Assembly: GCA_027858795.1 (NCBI GenBank)
Contig: JAQICF010000126.1
Span: forward strand, 1 to 51,198
From: Candidatus Delongbacteria bacterium
Lineage (GTDB): Bacteria > Delongbacteria > UBA4055
Length of the DNA stretch: 51,198 bases
Direction of reading: 5' to 3'
The translations under genes and the position numbers were made by a program. Shown one piece after another: positions 7,856 to 17,363 of the stretch (the first letter of the stretch is position 1; every line of letters starts with the position of its first letter). Under the pieces are notes generated by a model, which was given only the letters and a program-made list of their open reading frames with translations, did not search any database and had not been told where the DNA came from.

Positions 7856-9088
7856 ATGAATAACTTAATTATAAAAAATATCGGAAAGGTATATAATCCT
7901 TTACCTGGAAAGGTAGGAAATATACATATACATGAAAATTGCTCCATGATAATTACAGATGGAATAATTCAGGAAATTTGTGCGAATGAAATTGAGATAA
8001 ATGCTATTCGACTTGAAAATTACGAGATCATTGATGCTGAAGGTAAGACTGTATTACCAGGCTTTGTAGATTCTCATGCTCATCCTATATTTGCTGAACT
8101 CAGAGCTAATGAATTTGAAATGCGTAATGCTGGAAAAAGTTACTTGGAGATAGCTCAAGCAGGCGGAGGTATTAAGAACAGTGTCAGAAAGCTTCGAAAG
8201 CTCAGTGAAGATGAACTTTACAATATCTCATTGAAAAGAGTAAATGATTTTATCAAATATGGAACTACAACTCTTGAAGCTAAATCAGGATACGGACTGA
8301 CTCACGACGATGAGATCAAAATGCTTAAGGTTATAAAGAGAATAAATGAAGAAAACGATATTGATCTTGTTCCAACTTTCCTAGGAGCTCATGATATACC
8401 TGAAGAATTCAAAGATAACAGAGAAGAATATATATATACATTAATTAATAAGACAATTCCGTTTGTTGCAAAAGAAAACCTTGCCGAAGCTTGTGATATT
8501 TTCATTGAGAAAAACTATTATACTGTTGAAGAAGGCAGAAGAATATTGACTGCAGCAAAAAACAATGGTCTTAAAGTAAAGATCCATGCTGATCAGTTGA
8601 CCTGTAACGGTGGAAGTGAACTTGCAGCTGAACTGGGAGCACTGAGTTCGGATCACTTAGAATATATTTCTGATAAAGCTATCAATGAAATGATAAAAAA
8701 CGATGTTGTATTTAATCTTATGCCCGGTGCTTCATTTTTCATTGGAATGTCAGATTATCCTCCAGCAAGAAAGATTATTGATAAAGGCGGAATAATTGCA
8801 TTATCTACAGACTTTAACCCTGGAACCTGCTATTGTATGTCTTTACCATTGATAATGACGATATCAGCTGTTTATTTAAAAATGACGGCTGAGGAACTGG
8901 TTTGGGGTGCTACTCTTGGTGGAGCTAAAGCACTCGGTAAAGAAAATGAGATTGGATCAATAGAAAAAGGTAAAAAAGCCGATCTTCTGATAATGGACAT
9001 AAATAATCTCAGTGAAATTCCTTATAGTATGGGAATGAACCTGGTCAAGAAAGTGATCAAAAACGGAAAATTAATAATTGATTCGTAG
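7856..9088 (+). CDS. hutI: Imidazolonepropionase
   Basis: An amidohydrolase-fold enzyme of 410 residues, opening the ring of imidazolone-5-propionate to N-formimino-glutamate in histidine breakdown. It shows the metal-binding DSHAHP (about 72-77), KSGYGL, FLGAHDIPEEF, KIHADQ, SSDHLE and STDFNPGTC, all as in HutI. AAGGGAG sits before the ATG. No hutH, hutU or formimino-transfer gene is in the window, so the pathway must be completed elsewhere or the enzyme works alone. It is transcribed divergently from trxA across a 262-bp AT-rich gap and is followed by two hairpin repeats. Confidence 0.96.
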   Translation: MNNLIIKNIGKVYNPLPGKVGNIHIHENCSMIITDGIIQEICANEIEINAIRLENYEIIDAEGKTVLPGFVDSHAHPIFAELRANEFEMRNAGKSYLEIAQAGGGIKNSVRKLRKLSEDELYNISLKRVNDFIKYGTTTLEAKSGYGLTHDDEIKMLKVIKRINEENDIDLVPTFLGAHDIPEEFKDNREEYIYTLINKTIPFVAKENLAEACDIFIEKNYYTVEEGRRILTAAKNNGLKVKIHADQLTCNGGSELAAELGALSSDHLEYISDKAINEMIKNDVVFNLMPGASFFIGMSDYPPARKIIDKGGIIALSTDFNPGTCYCMSLPLIMTISAVYLKMTAEELVWGATLGGAKALGKENEIGSIEKGKKADLLIMDINNLSEIPYSMGMNLVKKVIKNGKLIIDS

Positions 9089-9137
9089 GGGCACAATATC
9101 TTGTGCCCGTAAAATAAGGGTTCAAATTGTTGAACCC
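9089..9137. repeat. Two 20-nt hairpin repeats after hutI
   Basis: GGGCACAATATCTTGTGCCC (9089-9108) and GGGTTCAAATTGTTGAACCC (9118-9137). Each is an 8-bp perfect stem with a 4-nt loop. They lie between hutI and the aldo/keto reductase and belong to a family scattered in this window. Confidence 0.85.
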
Positions 9138-9173
9138 GTACGAACAAATATATAATAAAACAAAGGAACGTAT

Positions 9174-10322
9174 ATGAAATACAGAAAAGTAAAAAAGACA
9201 GGAGAGGAAATATCTATCCTCGGTTTCGGTTGCATGAGGTTTCCTCAGAAAGACGGTCAGATTGATGAAGTAAAGGCTACGAAGCAACTAAAACACGCAA
9301 TAGATAACGGAGTGAATTACCTTGATACCGCAAAACCTTATCATGGTGGAAAAAGCGAACCTTTCGTAGGTAAATTTCTTAAAGAGAACGGCTTAAGAGA
9401 TAAGATATTTCTTGCTACGAAACTCTCTTCTTGGTACATAAAAGAAGAATACAGCATGCAGGATCATTTTGATCAGCAACTTGAAGAACTTCAGACAGAT
9501 TATGTTGATTATTATCTTGTTCATGCACTGAATAGAAGCAGCTGGGATAAAATGAAAAGCTTCGGTGTTCTGGAATTTCTTGATAAACTTTTAGCAGAAG
9601 GTAAGATAAAATATGCAGGATTTTCTTTTCATGGAAATATCGAAGTATTCAAAGAGATCATTGATTCGTATGACTGGAAGTTCTGTCAGATACAATTTAA
9701 TATTCTTGATGAAAAATATCAGGCAGGACTCGAAGGTTATCATTATGCAATCGAAAGAAATATCTCAGTTATTGCTATGGAGCCATTACGCGGCGGAAAG
9801 TTAGCTGTTGAGCCACCTGAGTCAGTAAAGAAACTCTATAAAGATACTGGTAAAGATTGGACTCCTGTCGAATGGGCTTTAAGATGGGTCTGGAATTTTC
9901 CGGGGATATTTACTTTACTTTCTGGAATGACAGAAGATGAGCATTTGTATGAAAATCTAAGAATTGCCGATGAAACTGAAATAAATTCACTGACTGAAGA
10001 TGATCTATCAACTATCAAAAAAGTAGCTAATACATATAAAAGTTTACAGCAGGTTGGTTGTACCGGTTGCATGTACTGCCTCCCTTGCCCTTACGGAGTA
10101 AGTATACCATCTTGCTTCGAACACCTGAACAGTAAATTTTTATATAACGACGACAAATATTACAAATTCTATAAGATGTTCGTTGGCGATAAAGGAAAGG
10201 CTTCGAACTGTGTTGAATGTGGAGAATGTGTTCCAAAATGCCCTCATGGTGTAAACATCCCGGTTGAATTGAAAAAGGTTGCTGCGGAATTTGATTCACG
10301 ACCTGATTGGGAGCAAAAATAG
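9174..10322 (+). CDS. Aldo/keto reductase with C-terminal 2x[4Fe-4S] domain
   Basis: A 382-residue protein. The N-terminal barrel (about 1-285) has ILGFGCMRFP, YLDTAKPYHGGKSE with the family Asp and Tyr, and VIAMEPLRGGKLA. A ferredoxin-like tail then carries two Cys clusters: C-x2-C-x2-C-x3-C at about 296-307 and a matching set at about 346-356 (CVECGECVPKC). This architecture is common in anaerobes, where the clusters probably pass electrons to or from the NAD(P)H site; the substrate is unknown. AAAGGAA precedes the ATG. It stands alone between two repeat-filled gaps. Confidence 0.94.
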   Translation: MKYRKVKKTGEEISILGFGCMRFPQKDGQIDEVKATKQLKHAIDNGVNYLDTAKPYHGGKSEPFVGKFLKENGLRDKIFLATKLSSWYIKEEYSMQDHFDQQLEELQTDYVDYYLVHALNRSSWDKMKSFGVLEFLDKLLAEGKIKYAGFSFHGNIEVFKEIIDSYDWKFCQIQFNILDEKYQAGLEGYHYAIERNISVIAMEPLRGGKLAVEPPESVKKLYKDTGKDWTPVEWALRWVWNFPGIFTLLSGMTEDEHLYENLRIADETEINSLTEDDLSTIKKVANTYKSLQQVGCTGCMYCLPCPYGVSIPSCFEHLNSKFLYNDDKYYKFYKMFVGDKGKASNCVECGECVPKCPHGVNIPVELKKVAAEFDSRPDWEQK

Positions 10323-10433
10323 TGGTCAGTAGTCAGTGATCAGTGGTCAGTGATTAGTTAACAGATCGTCACCCTGAATTTATTTCAGGGTCTAAATCGA
10401 TTTAAAAGATAGATACTGAAACAAGTTCAGCAT
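10323..10433. repeat. Repeat-filled gap: GTCAGT-like iterations and two hairpins
   Basis: At 10322-10362 the motifs GTCAGT, ATCAGT and GATTAGT recur side by side. ACCCTGAA-TTTAT-TTCAGGGT (10371-10391) follows, then ATACTGAA-ACAAG-TTCAGCAT (10413-10433), both with 8-bp stems and 5-nt loops (the second with one mismatch). No coding sequence. Confidence 0.8.
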
Positions 10434-10460
10434 GACAAAGAAAACAATAGGAGGTATACG

Positions 10461-10922
10461 ATGAATACAAATACATATGAACTTAAACTTGATGCAAAGA
10501 ACATTTCAATTATGGTAATTCTAATGGCATTGCCTAATGTACTTGGATTAATAAATATTAATATGCTCGGTTTTAAACTGCACTTTTTCCAGTATGCTAT
10601 ATTTCTAGCAGCAATGATGTATGGTTCTACTGTTGGGCTTCTTGCTGGTGGAATAGGCTCGCTATATTCTGCTATAGCTATGGGTAATCCTTATATTATT
10701 TTATTTAACGGTCTTCTCGGTTTCTTATTTGGGAAATTCTACAAAGGAAATGAATTCAGTGCACTTGCAAAGACTTTAGCAGTTCAACTGCCTTTAATTA
10801 TTTTGATCGACTATTTCATCATTGGTATGCCTGTAAAAGTATTAACCTATCTTGTAATTGGTTTGCTTGTTACAGATTTTATCTGGGTTTTCGGAGCAAA
10901 GAAGACCAGAGAGATGCTATAG
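10461..10922 (+). CDS. ECF transporter S-component-like membrane protein
   Basis: A 153-residue, very hydrophobic protein with five or six membrane helices. The stretch YGSTVGLLAGGIGSLYSAI followed by GNPYIILFNGLLGFLFGKFY resembles the substrate-binding S subunit of energy-coupling-factor vitamin transporters, and the length is slightly short but plausible. The vitamin cannot be told from sequence, and no EcfA or EcfT gene is nearby. AGGAGG precedes the ATG. The stop abuts the DUF1893 gene start, so the two are an operon pair. Confidence 0.65.
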   Translation: MNTNTYELKLDAKNISIMVILMALPNVLGLININMLGFKLHFFQYAIFLAAMMYGSTVGLLAGGIGSLYSAIAMGNPYIILFNGLLGFLFGKFYKGNEFSALAKTLAVQLPLIILIDYFIIGMPVKVLTYLVIGLLVTDFIWVFGAKKTREML

Positions 10923-11321
10923 ATGCTGAAACCTGATTTTACAAAATATGACCTGGCACTTGTGGAAAATGATACTATTATTCACAGCGAAACAGGAAAA
11001 GGTCTCAGACCTCTGATCAACTGCTTGAATAAATTTCGAACCGGGAAATATATTTTATTCGATAAATTATTCGGAATGGCAGCAGCTAAAATGATCGTTC
11101 ACAGAGGTATTATTTCTAAACTTGTCACAGGAACGATCTCCGAGTCTGCATTGGATTTTCTCAGAGAAAATGAAATTGAAGTGGAAGCTGAACTTATTGT
11201 ACCTAATATCCTCACTGAAGACAGAAAAGAAGTTTGCATGATGGAAAAGATAGCTTTGGCTCTCAGTGAAGAGGAATTTCTAATTGAAGCGGAAAAGATT
11301 TTTGGTTATGAGATCTCTTAG
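10923..11321 (+). CDS. DUF1893 protein (cytidine-deaminase-like fold)
   Basis: A 132-residue DUF1893 protein: GKGLRPLINCLNKF, then FDKLFGMAAAKMIVHRG, then ISESALDFLRENEIEVEAE and C-terminal EVCMMEKIAL. The family is small, of unknown function, and placed in the deaminase-like fold superfamily. Adjacent start and stop with the upstream membrane gene suggest the pair acts together. A link between an ECF-S-like importer and a deaminase-like protein hints at salvage of a nucleobase- or vitamin-like compound; that is inference. Confidence 0.85.
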   Translation: MLKPDFTKYDLALVENDTIIHSETGKGLRPLINCLNKFRTGKYILFDKLFGMAAAKMIVHRGIISKLVTGTISESALDFLRENEIEVEAELIVPNILTEDRKEVCMMEKIALALSEEEFLIEAEKIFGYEIS

Positions 11322-12306
11322 ATCATTATTTTTACTTTTTATATTCTTTAATCTTTTTTCTGCTATTCCAACAGAATTACCGGATTCTCTTTTTACAAAA
11401 GATTTGATATTTGTCTATGTGCATGGATTTGCGGAATACCGTAAAGTTGAACCGTTCAAAGAGAAGATGCAGGAATTTCTCAGCGAACATCCAACTTTGA
11501 ATTACGATGTTTTTACTTACCGCTGGGAAAAAGAGAGAATTGATTTTCTTAATCCTATAGATCAATGGGAAAATTCAAAAAGGGTAGCTGACAGTGCTAC
11601 AACTCATTTCAATACTAATATAATTTCTAAGCTGGAAGAAAAAAAAATACCGTATGTTATCGTCGGTTTCAGTTTGGGTACACAACTTGTTATTAAAGCA
11701 CTGGAAAGATATGGGGATAAAAAACTTAACTATCTGAAAGATATTTATTTTCTGGCATCCGCCCAACGCAAAGACCTTGAGTCTAGCATTAAATGTCTTC
11801 CGATTGGAATGAAAATTACCAGCTATTATTCAAAGTTCTTTGATGAAGCTTTGAAGATCAGTTTCAGATATCAGGAAGGTATCGCTGCCGGTGGAGAAGT
11901 CGGATTTGAAGATACAACTTTATTCAGAAATTACAGGACAGTATGTACTCATGTTCATAAAGGCGGACCTATCCAGAGAGATTATTCAAATATGGCTTCT
12001 GCGATAGCTATGCTGACACTTTTTAAAGAGAATATTTTCATTGAAGGTGATTCGCTCAGTTATAATCTTGATATGCTCGTCATGGATGGAGAGATACAGT
12101 GGAATGATATAATTGAATTTGATACGAATTATAAGATACTTATTCAGCAGAATGTAAATACCTATCATTATAGAGCTATTGAAATTGCTGAGAACGGGCT
12201 CAGAACAAGAAGAGCCTGGGGAATGGATTTGCATGAGATTTTGAAAGGTCTGCGATTGTTTAATGAGCCGTATGAGAAGAAGATCAATCTGATCGGAGTC
12301 GAATAG
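11308..12306 (+). CDS. Exported alpha/beta-hydrolase-like protein
   Basis: 332 residues from the ATG at 11308, which overlaps the DUF1893 stop by 14 bases. A TTG at 11284 would add eight basic residues; I prefer the ATG. A signal peptide (SLRSLFLLFIFFNLFSAIP) is followed by a hydrolase-like core: FVYVHGFAEYRK gives the oxyanion-side HG, and VIVGFSLGTQLVI gives the nucleophile elbow G-F-S-L-G. A C-terminal acid and His are possible but I cannot assign them; THVHKGGP and NTYHYRA carry candidate His. Esterase or lipase activity is likely, substrate unknown. Confidence 0.75.
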   Translation: MRSLRSLFLLFIFFNLFSAIPTELPDSLFTKDLIFVYVHGFAEYRKVEPFKEKMQEFLSEHPTLNYDVFTYRWEKERIDFLNPIDQWENSKRVADSATTHFNTNIISKLEEKKIPYVIVGFSLGTQLVIKALERYGDKKLNYLKDIYFLASAQRKDLESSIKCLPIGMKITSYYSKFFDEALKISFRYQEGIAAGGEVGFEDTTLFRNYRTVCTHVHKGGPIQRDYSNMASAIAMLTLFKENIFIEGDSLSYNLDMLVMDGEIQWNDIIEFDTNYKILIQQNVNTYHYRAIEIAENGLRTRRAWGMDLHEILKGLRLFNEPYEKKINLIGVE

Positions 12307-12589
12307 TAAGATTTTCTTTCTTTAATATTCAATTCGTTCTTACAATAGGTTTAAGTCGCTTGTCCAAAACATGGATATTTTTAGAACTTGATTTTATTTG
12401 ATGAAAATCTTAAATTGTTTTTGTCTATCAAAGGAATTTTATATTAGTTACGCACAAATTTATCAACTCGCTTGATAAACCTATTTGATGTCCAATAAAT
12501 ACAGATTAAATTTTATCTATTAAGCGTGCTAAAATGGTTTTCACTATCATATTGCACGATATACCAACGATTAATTGAGGAAAACGAAA

Positions 12590-13750
12590 ATGATATATGA
12601 ATTAAAGCCTGAAGAATTTAATAAAGTTTCACATTTATTTAGAGAAAGAGAAATTGCAGGAGCACATTTTGTCCTAAATGGAATCGAGAAAGGTTATGTT
12701 CTCGTAGATAATATTAGTAATCCAAGTATTGCTGCTGTAATTGAGTACAATAGTTGTTATTTGGATGGAGATTATTCAAATACAAAATTTGTCGAAACTT
12801 TAATTAAAAGGAATATCAAAGAAATAGATATAATGACAGCCTGGGTATTAAACGAAAGTAAGGATACAAACCCATTACTGAAAATGCTTAACGAATCTAT
12901 AGAGTATGAACAATTAAACTATGAATTAAATGAATTGAAATTTGACTGGCGTGAAAATTTGCCTACAAATTGTGAGATTAGAAAAATCGATAAGAATTTA
13001 CTTAATAATAATTTTGAAAATTCGGATGACATATTAGCATTTATCGATAATAATTTCAACAATTCCGTTGATCAATTCTTAGAAAAAAGTGGTGGTTTTT
13101 GCTTAATAACAAATAATAAAATCTTAAGTTCTTCAATACTACTTCACAATTATTCTACGAATTCATACAATATGTGGATAAGAACAATTAATGATTTTCA
13201 AAAAAAAGGATATGGAACTATTGTTGCCGCAGCAACAACTGAATATTGTCTGTCATTGGGAAGTCAAATGAGATGGACTACAGATGATTATAATATAGGT
13301 TCTATAAAAATTGCAGAAAAAATAGGTCATTCTCTTAAAAAGAAATCTAAAGTGTATTTCTTATATTCTGATAATTTCATAAACTGTCTAGAAAACTTTA
13401 CACGACATAAATATGTTACAAAAAATTACATGAATGCCATTTCATTTTTAAATAAAATGTTCAACTTAAGAGATCAGACCAATAATAAGTATCTGTGGTG
13501 TACAAATAACAAATATTCCAACGCAGGATATAATAGCTTTTCTTACCTTTTATATTACTATGAATTATCACAGTTATATGAGCTAAAAAGGGATCCTGCT
13601 AATGCTATAAAATACATTGACAAAGCAATTTATTTAGGCAGGAACGATCCCGAGCAGCTAGAACACGTGATAAATAAAAACGATGATCCGTTAATATATA
13701 TGATCACGAAAAGAGAAAAGTTGATAAAAGATTTGAGTAAAAAGAAGTAA
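12590..13750 (+). CDS. GNAT-family N-acetyltransferase
   Basis: 386 residues from the ATG at 12590, which has GAGGAAA at the right distance; a TTG at 12575 would add five residues. The acetyl-CoA-binding core is in the middle: YNMWIRTINDFQKKGYGTIVAAATTEYCLSLG, with the Q-x2-G-x-G/A type loop as QKKGYGT, then GSIKIAEKIGHSLKKKSKVYFLY. The N-terminal part resembles the larger bacterial GNAT_acetyltran family rather than RimI. The last 130 residues look helical and TPR-like (PANAIKYIDKAIYLG). The acceptor is unknown. It is flanked by a bidirectional terminator and a 283-bp gap in which I see no gene. Confidence 0.8.
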   Translation: MIYELKPEEFNKVSHLFREREIAGAHFVLNGIEKGYVLVDNISNPSIAAVIEYNSCYLDGDYSNTKFVETLIKRNIKEIDIMTAWVLNESKDTNPLLKMLNESIEYEQLNYELNELKFDWRENLPTNCEIRKIDKNLLNNNFENSDDILAFIDNNFNNSVDQFLEKSGGFCLITNNKILSSSILLHNYSTNSYNMWIRTINDFQKKGYGTIVAAATTEYCLSLGSQMRWTTDDYNIGSIKIAEKIGHSLKKKSKVYFLYSDNFINCLENFTRHKYVTKNYMNAISFLNKMFNLRDQTNNKYLWCTNNKYSNAGYNSFSYLLYYYELSQLYELKRDPANAIKYIDKAIYLGRNDPEQLEHVINKNDDPLIYMITKREKLIKDLSKKK

Positions 13751-13787
13751 GCGAACTTATCACTTACCACTTATAACTTATCACTAT

Positions 13788-13814
13788 AAAAAAAGGGGCT
13801 GAGCCTCTTTTTTT
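13788..13814. terminator. Bidirectional terminator
   Basis: AAAAAAA, stem AGGGGC-TGA-GCCTCT (one G-T pair), then TTTTTTT. It serves both the GNAT gene (+) and the P-type ATPase gene (-), which converge here. Confidence 0.85.
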
Positions 13815-16545
13815 ATATTTTCTTCCTCTTAAACACTTTTATCATCTCATGCGCAAATAAGAATATCATTGCAGATACAAATATTGTCATCAGATCATAA
13901 GCAGTCAATGGTGCGAATTTTAAGAATGAATTAACTCCTGGCACATAAATAACTACAGCACATAAAATTATTGAAAGCAATATCGAATAAACAATTTTAC
14001 TATTTGTGAATAGATTCATATTAAAGATCGTTACTAGCTCATATCTTCTGGAAAGAATATTTATAAACTGACAAGCGACAACAGTTGCATAACTTATCGT
14101 TGTTGCTCTCATGTAAAATTCAGCAGATAAATCTCCCATTCTATAGTTGAAATACCCGTAATTCGCAAAAGCCAATCCGCCCATCAGAATACCTAAAAAT
14201 GCTATCTCAATAGACGAACCTTTATTAATAATATGATCATCCCTTCCTCTAGGTTTAGCTATCATAAGATCCTTAGAACCCGGGTCGTAGGTTAAAGCAG
14301 TAAGTGGAAGTATCTCTGCTAAAAGATCTATCGCGAGTATCTGAATTGCAAGAATAGGAATTGACCAATCAAAGAAAGTAACACCTAATAATCCGAACAA
14401 TACCAGTGCAAGTTCTGCTGCATTACTTGTCAAAGAAGCTATAACCGTCTTTTTAAGGTTGTTATAGATCGTTCTACCCTCTCTGATAGCATCAACCAGG
14501 GTAGGGAAACTATCGTCAAGAAGGATCAGCTCTGCAGCCTCCTTGGAAACATCTGTCCCCATCTGCCCCATTGCAACACCGATATGTGCACTTTTCAAAG
14601 CCGGTGCATCATTTACTCCGTCACCTGTAACAGCTACGATCTTATCCTGTTTCTTTAAAAGTTTTACAATCCTTAACTTATCTTCAGGTGATACTCTGGA
14701 GAATATCAGCGATCTGTTTTCATTCATTAATTTACTAAATTCTTCATCGGAGATACTTTCCATTTCTTCACCGCTGACAACTTTAACATCAATATTATCC
14801 TCTGAGAGATTTATTTCTCTACCTATAGCTTGAGCAGTTATTGCATGATCACCTGTCATGATAAAAGTATCAATGTGTGCTTCATGAGCCTTGATAATGG
14901 CTTCTTTAACACCTTCTTTCGGAGGATCGATCATTGCGACGAGACCAAGAAAAACAACATCCCTTTCAATTTCTTCCAGAACATAGTCTCTCTTATCTTT
15001 CCCCAGTTTTCTGAATGCAACACCGAGAACTCTTAATGCATTGGATGAATATTTATCACTTAATTCCTTCAACTGAGCTTTATCTTCTTCTGTAATAGGA
15101 ACTTCTTTGCCGTCTTTCCAGATATGTTTACTTATGGAAAGAATACTGTCCATAGCACCTTTCATAGTCAGAACTTCTTCATCTCCGTATTGACGGACAG
15201 AGCTCATTCTCTTACGAACTGAGTCAAAGCTGAATTCATGAAGTTCAGGATTTTCCTCATCTTCATTCGGTGATCTTGTACCGAGCTTTGTAGAAAGTGT
15301 GATTAAAGCAGCTTCCGTAGGATCTCCGATAGGATACCAACTATGGTGATCGTCATCAGGAGGATGTATCTCAGCATTAGATGCCATTGTAGCAGAGTCG
15401 AACATTATCTCAATTTCTTTTATCTGCTCCTCAGTCAGCTCTTTACCATTTTCATCTACAATAGAGCCTTTCGGTTCATAACCGATACCCTTGATGTCAT
15501 ATTCTTTACCATCGAACCAGACCTTTTTCACTGTCATTTCGTTCTTGGTCAGAGTGCCTGTCTTATCAGTAGCAATGACATTCGTTGATCCGAGAGTTTC
15601 CGCTGCTGAAAGTTTTTTAACGACCGCATTCTTCTTGGCAAGATTATTCACTCCCTGGTACAAAGCGACGGTTATCTGCATAGGAAGAGCCTGAGGAACA
15701 ACCGCTACAGCTACACCGATCGCATAGATAAGTGCTATTTGAAATCCACCTAGTAGTGGAATCCCACCAATAAGTAAAAATGCTGCTATCACAACAGCAA
15801 AGATGGTCAATCTGTTCGCAACTACAGTTAATTCTTTCTGCAATGGAGACTGAGAAGAATCTTCATCCTGTGTCATATTTGCGATCTTACCCATTTCGGT
15901 GTTCATTCCGGTAGCAATAACAATTCCCTTTGCATTCCCGGAGGCAACAGTCGTGCCGAAATAAGCCATATTATCCCTGTCTGCAAGTCCGCAATCTTTT
16001 GCGATAGTGTTACTATGTTTATTCTGAGGTAAAGATTCCCCAGTCAGAGAAACATCATTGGTCTTTAAATTAAATGATTCGAGTATTCTAACATCAGCAG
16101 GAACTTTGTCACCTTCGTCCAAACTTACAATATCTCCGATAACCAGATTTTCCTGATGCAGTTCCGATATATTACCATCTCTGAAAACCTTTGAAGGAGA
16201 TTGAACGAGCTTTTTCAGAGATTCAACGATCTTTTCAGCCTTGAATTCCTGCACAAAACCAATAACAGCATTAAGAATTACAATCAACAGCATAATAGTT
16301 CCGTCACTATAACTACCGATGGTAAAAGAAATACCCGCAGCAACCAAAAGTAATATCATAAAAACATCTTTCAGCTGAAGAATAAATTTTATAATATTAG
16401 AAACTTTCTTCCCTGAAACAAGCTCATTCTTACCATACTTCTCAGCTCGGACCTTAGCTTCATCCGAGGATAAACCGTTAATATCTGTATTTAATTCGCT
16501 GAAAATCTCTTCAGCTTTCATTTTATAAAATTTTTGCTCTGACAA
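13813..16545 (-). CDS. P2-type cation-transporting ATPase with altered ion site
   Basis: A 910-residue P-type ATPase: an N-terminal cation-ATPase domain, actuator TGES, phosphorylation site DKTGTLT (D327), TGDHAITA, GDGVNDAPALK and about ten membrane helices. The layout matches bacterial Ca2+/P2 pumps. Ion-site helices differ from SERCA: M4 has VVPQALPMQ where SERCA has IPEGLP, so the key Glu is Gln, and M6 has DLLAEILP where SERCA has NLVTDGLP. M5 keeps the Asn and Glu (SNAAE). The transported ion is therefore uncertain. It is probably transcribed alone, and its stop lies in the shared terminator. Confidence 0.93.
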   Translation of the reverse strand: MSEQKFYKMKAEEIFSELNTDINGLSSDEAKVRAEKYGKNELVSGKKVSNIIKFILQLKDVFMILLLVAAGISFTIGSYSDGTIMLLIVILNAVIGFVQEFKAEKIVESLKKLVQSPSKVFRDGNISELHQENLVIGDIVSLDEGDKVPADVRILESFNLKTNDVSLTGESLPQNKHSNTIAKDCGLADRDNMAYFGTTVASGNAKGIVIATGMNTEMGKIANMTQDEDSSQSPLQKELTVVANRLTIFAVVIAAFLLIGGIPLLGGFQIALIYAIGVAVAVVPQALPMQITVALYQGVNNLAKKNAVVKKLSAAETLGSTNVIATDKTGTLTKNEMTVKKVWFDGKEYDIKGIGYEPKGSIVDENGKELTEEQIKEIEIMFDSATMASNAEIHPPDDDHHSWYPIGDPTEAALITLSTKLGTRSPNEDEENPELHEFSFDSVRKRMSSVRQYGDEEVLTMKGAMDSILSISKHIWKDGKEVPITEEDKAQLKELSDKYSSNALRVLGVAFRKLGKDKRDYVLEEIERDVVFLGLVAMIDPPKEGVKEAIIKAHEAHIDTFIMTGDHAITAQAIGREINLSEDNIDVKVVSGEEMESISDEEFSKLMNENRSLIFSRVSPEDKLRIVKLLKKQDKIVAVTGDGVNDAPALKSAHIGVAMGQMGTDVSKEAAELILLDDSFPTLVDAIREGRTIYNNLKKTVIASLTSNAAELALVLFGLLGVTFFDWSIPILAIQILAIDLLAEILPLTALTYDPGSKDLMIAKPRGRDDHIINKGSSIEIAFLGILMGGLAFANYGYFNYRMGDLSAEFYMRATTISYATVVACQFINILSRRYELVTIFNMNLFTNSKIVYSILLSIILCAVVIYVPGVNSFLKFAPLTAYDLMTIFVSAMIFLFAHEMIKVFKRKKI

Positions 16546-16632
16546 ATTGTGCTCCGTTGTGTGATATGTTAATATTTAATCAAATTAACAATTTAAAGGT
16601 GGAAATTCAATGTAAAAAAGGAGGTGGATTCT

Positions 16633-17109
16633 TTATTTGTAATCAAGAATCAATTCGTACACTACATTATTTTTTTCTTCGCCGATTACTTTTGCTCCAT
16701 GATTTTCCCATAAACGCCTAGATGATAAATTCGAAACAAGCACACTCCCATTAAGCTTATTAATTCCCATAGAGGAAACTTTATCAAGCATCTTTCTATA
16801 AGCTATGGAACTATAACCTTTTTGGCGAAATTGCGATCCTAACCAATAACCTAACCGAGCTGATTTATTTTCAACATCTATACGACTTATAGTAATTAAT
16901 CCAATAAATATGTCATCTTTAAAAATACTAAACATTTTAGCTTCATGGGATTCGCACCAACTGATAAAATCTTTTTCGACTTGTGATTTTGTAGGAATAG
17001 ATTCTTTTTTAAAACCAAGGTCTTTCTGAAGCTGTGTATCAGAGCCAATAAGCAAAGAAATATCTGCATAATGATTTTGAACTATCTGAACTAATTTTAT
17101 GTTTTTCAT
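16633..17109 (-). CDS. GNAT acetyltransferase (RimJ/RimL-like)
   Basis: 158 residues from the ATG at 17109; a TTG at 17145 would add twelve. FISWCESHEAKMFSIFKDDIFIGLITISRI, then ARLGYWLGSQFRQKGYSSIAYRKML with the acetyl-CoA loop Q-x-K-G-Y, and NLSSRRLWENHGAKVIGE form a standard ribosomal-protein-type N-acetyltransferase. The substrate is unknown; many members modify amino groups of proteins, antibiotics or small metabolites. A stand-alone gene bordered upstream by a 254-bp region full of repeats. Confidence 0.85.
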   Translation of the reverse strand: MKNIKLVQIVQNHYADISLLIGSDTQLQKDLGFKKESIPTKSQVEKDFISWCESHEAKMFSIFKDDIFIGLITISRIDVENKSARLGYWLGSQFRQKGYSSIAYRKMLDKVSSMGINKLNGSVLVSNLSSRRLWENHGAKVIGEEKNNVVYELILDYK

Positions 17110-17206
17110 ATGTACTATTACCTTATTTATAATTAAAATAAACAATACTATTTATTTTCACTGTATTCAAGAGCAAAATAACCAATAAATATCAAACAGC
17201 GCTAGC

Positions 17207-17358
17207 CACCCCTTGGGGTTATTTTTAGAAGATTCTGAAATAAATTCAGAATGACGGATTCGTAAGGGTTCAATATCTTGAACCCGCAAACCCTGGATAC
17301 CCGGATCAAGTCCGAGTATAACATCTGTGATCAAATTTGGGCGTATGGCAATACGCCC
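17207..17358. repeat. Cluster of hairpin repeats
   Basis: CCCCTTGGGG at about 17210-17219, ATTCTGAA-ATAAA-TTCAGAAT (17232-17252), GGGTTCAATATCTTGAACCC (17266-17285), ATACCCGGA-TCAAG-TCCGAGTAT at about 17298-17320 (one mismatch), and GGGCGTAT-GGCA-ATACGCCC (17339-17358). The third differs by only four bases from a copy after hutI. Noncoding. Confidence 0.85.
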
Positions 17359-17363
17359 CTACA

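Noticed and set aside
13768..13814. Transposon end at the T-rich hairpin
   Set aside because: It is explained as a bidirectional terminator between converging genes.
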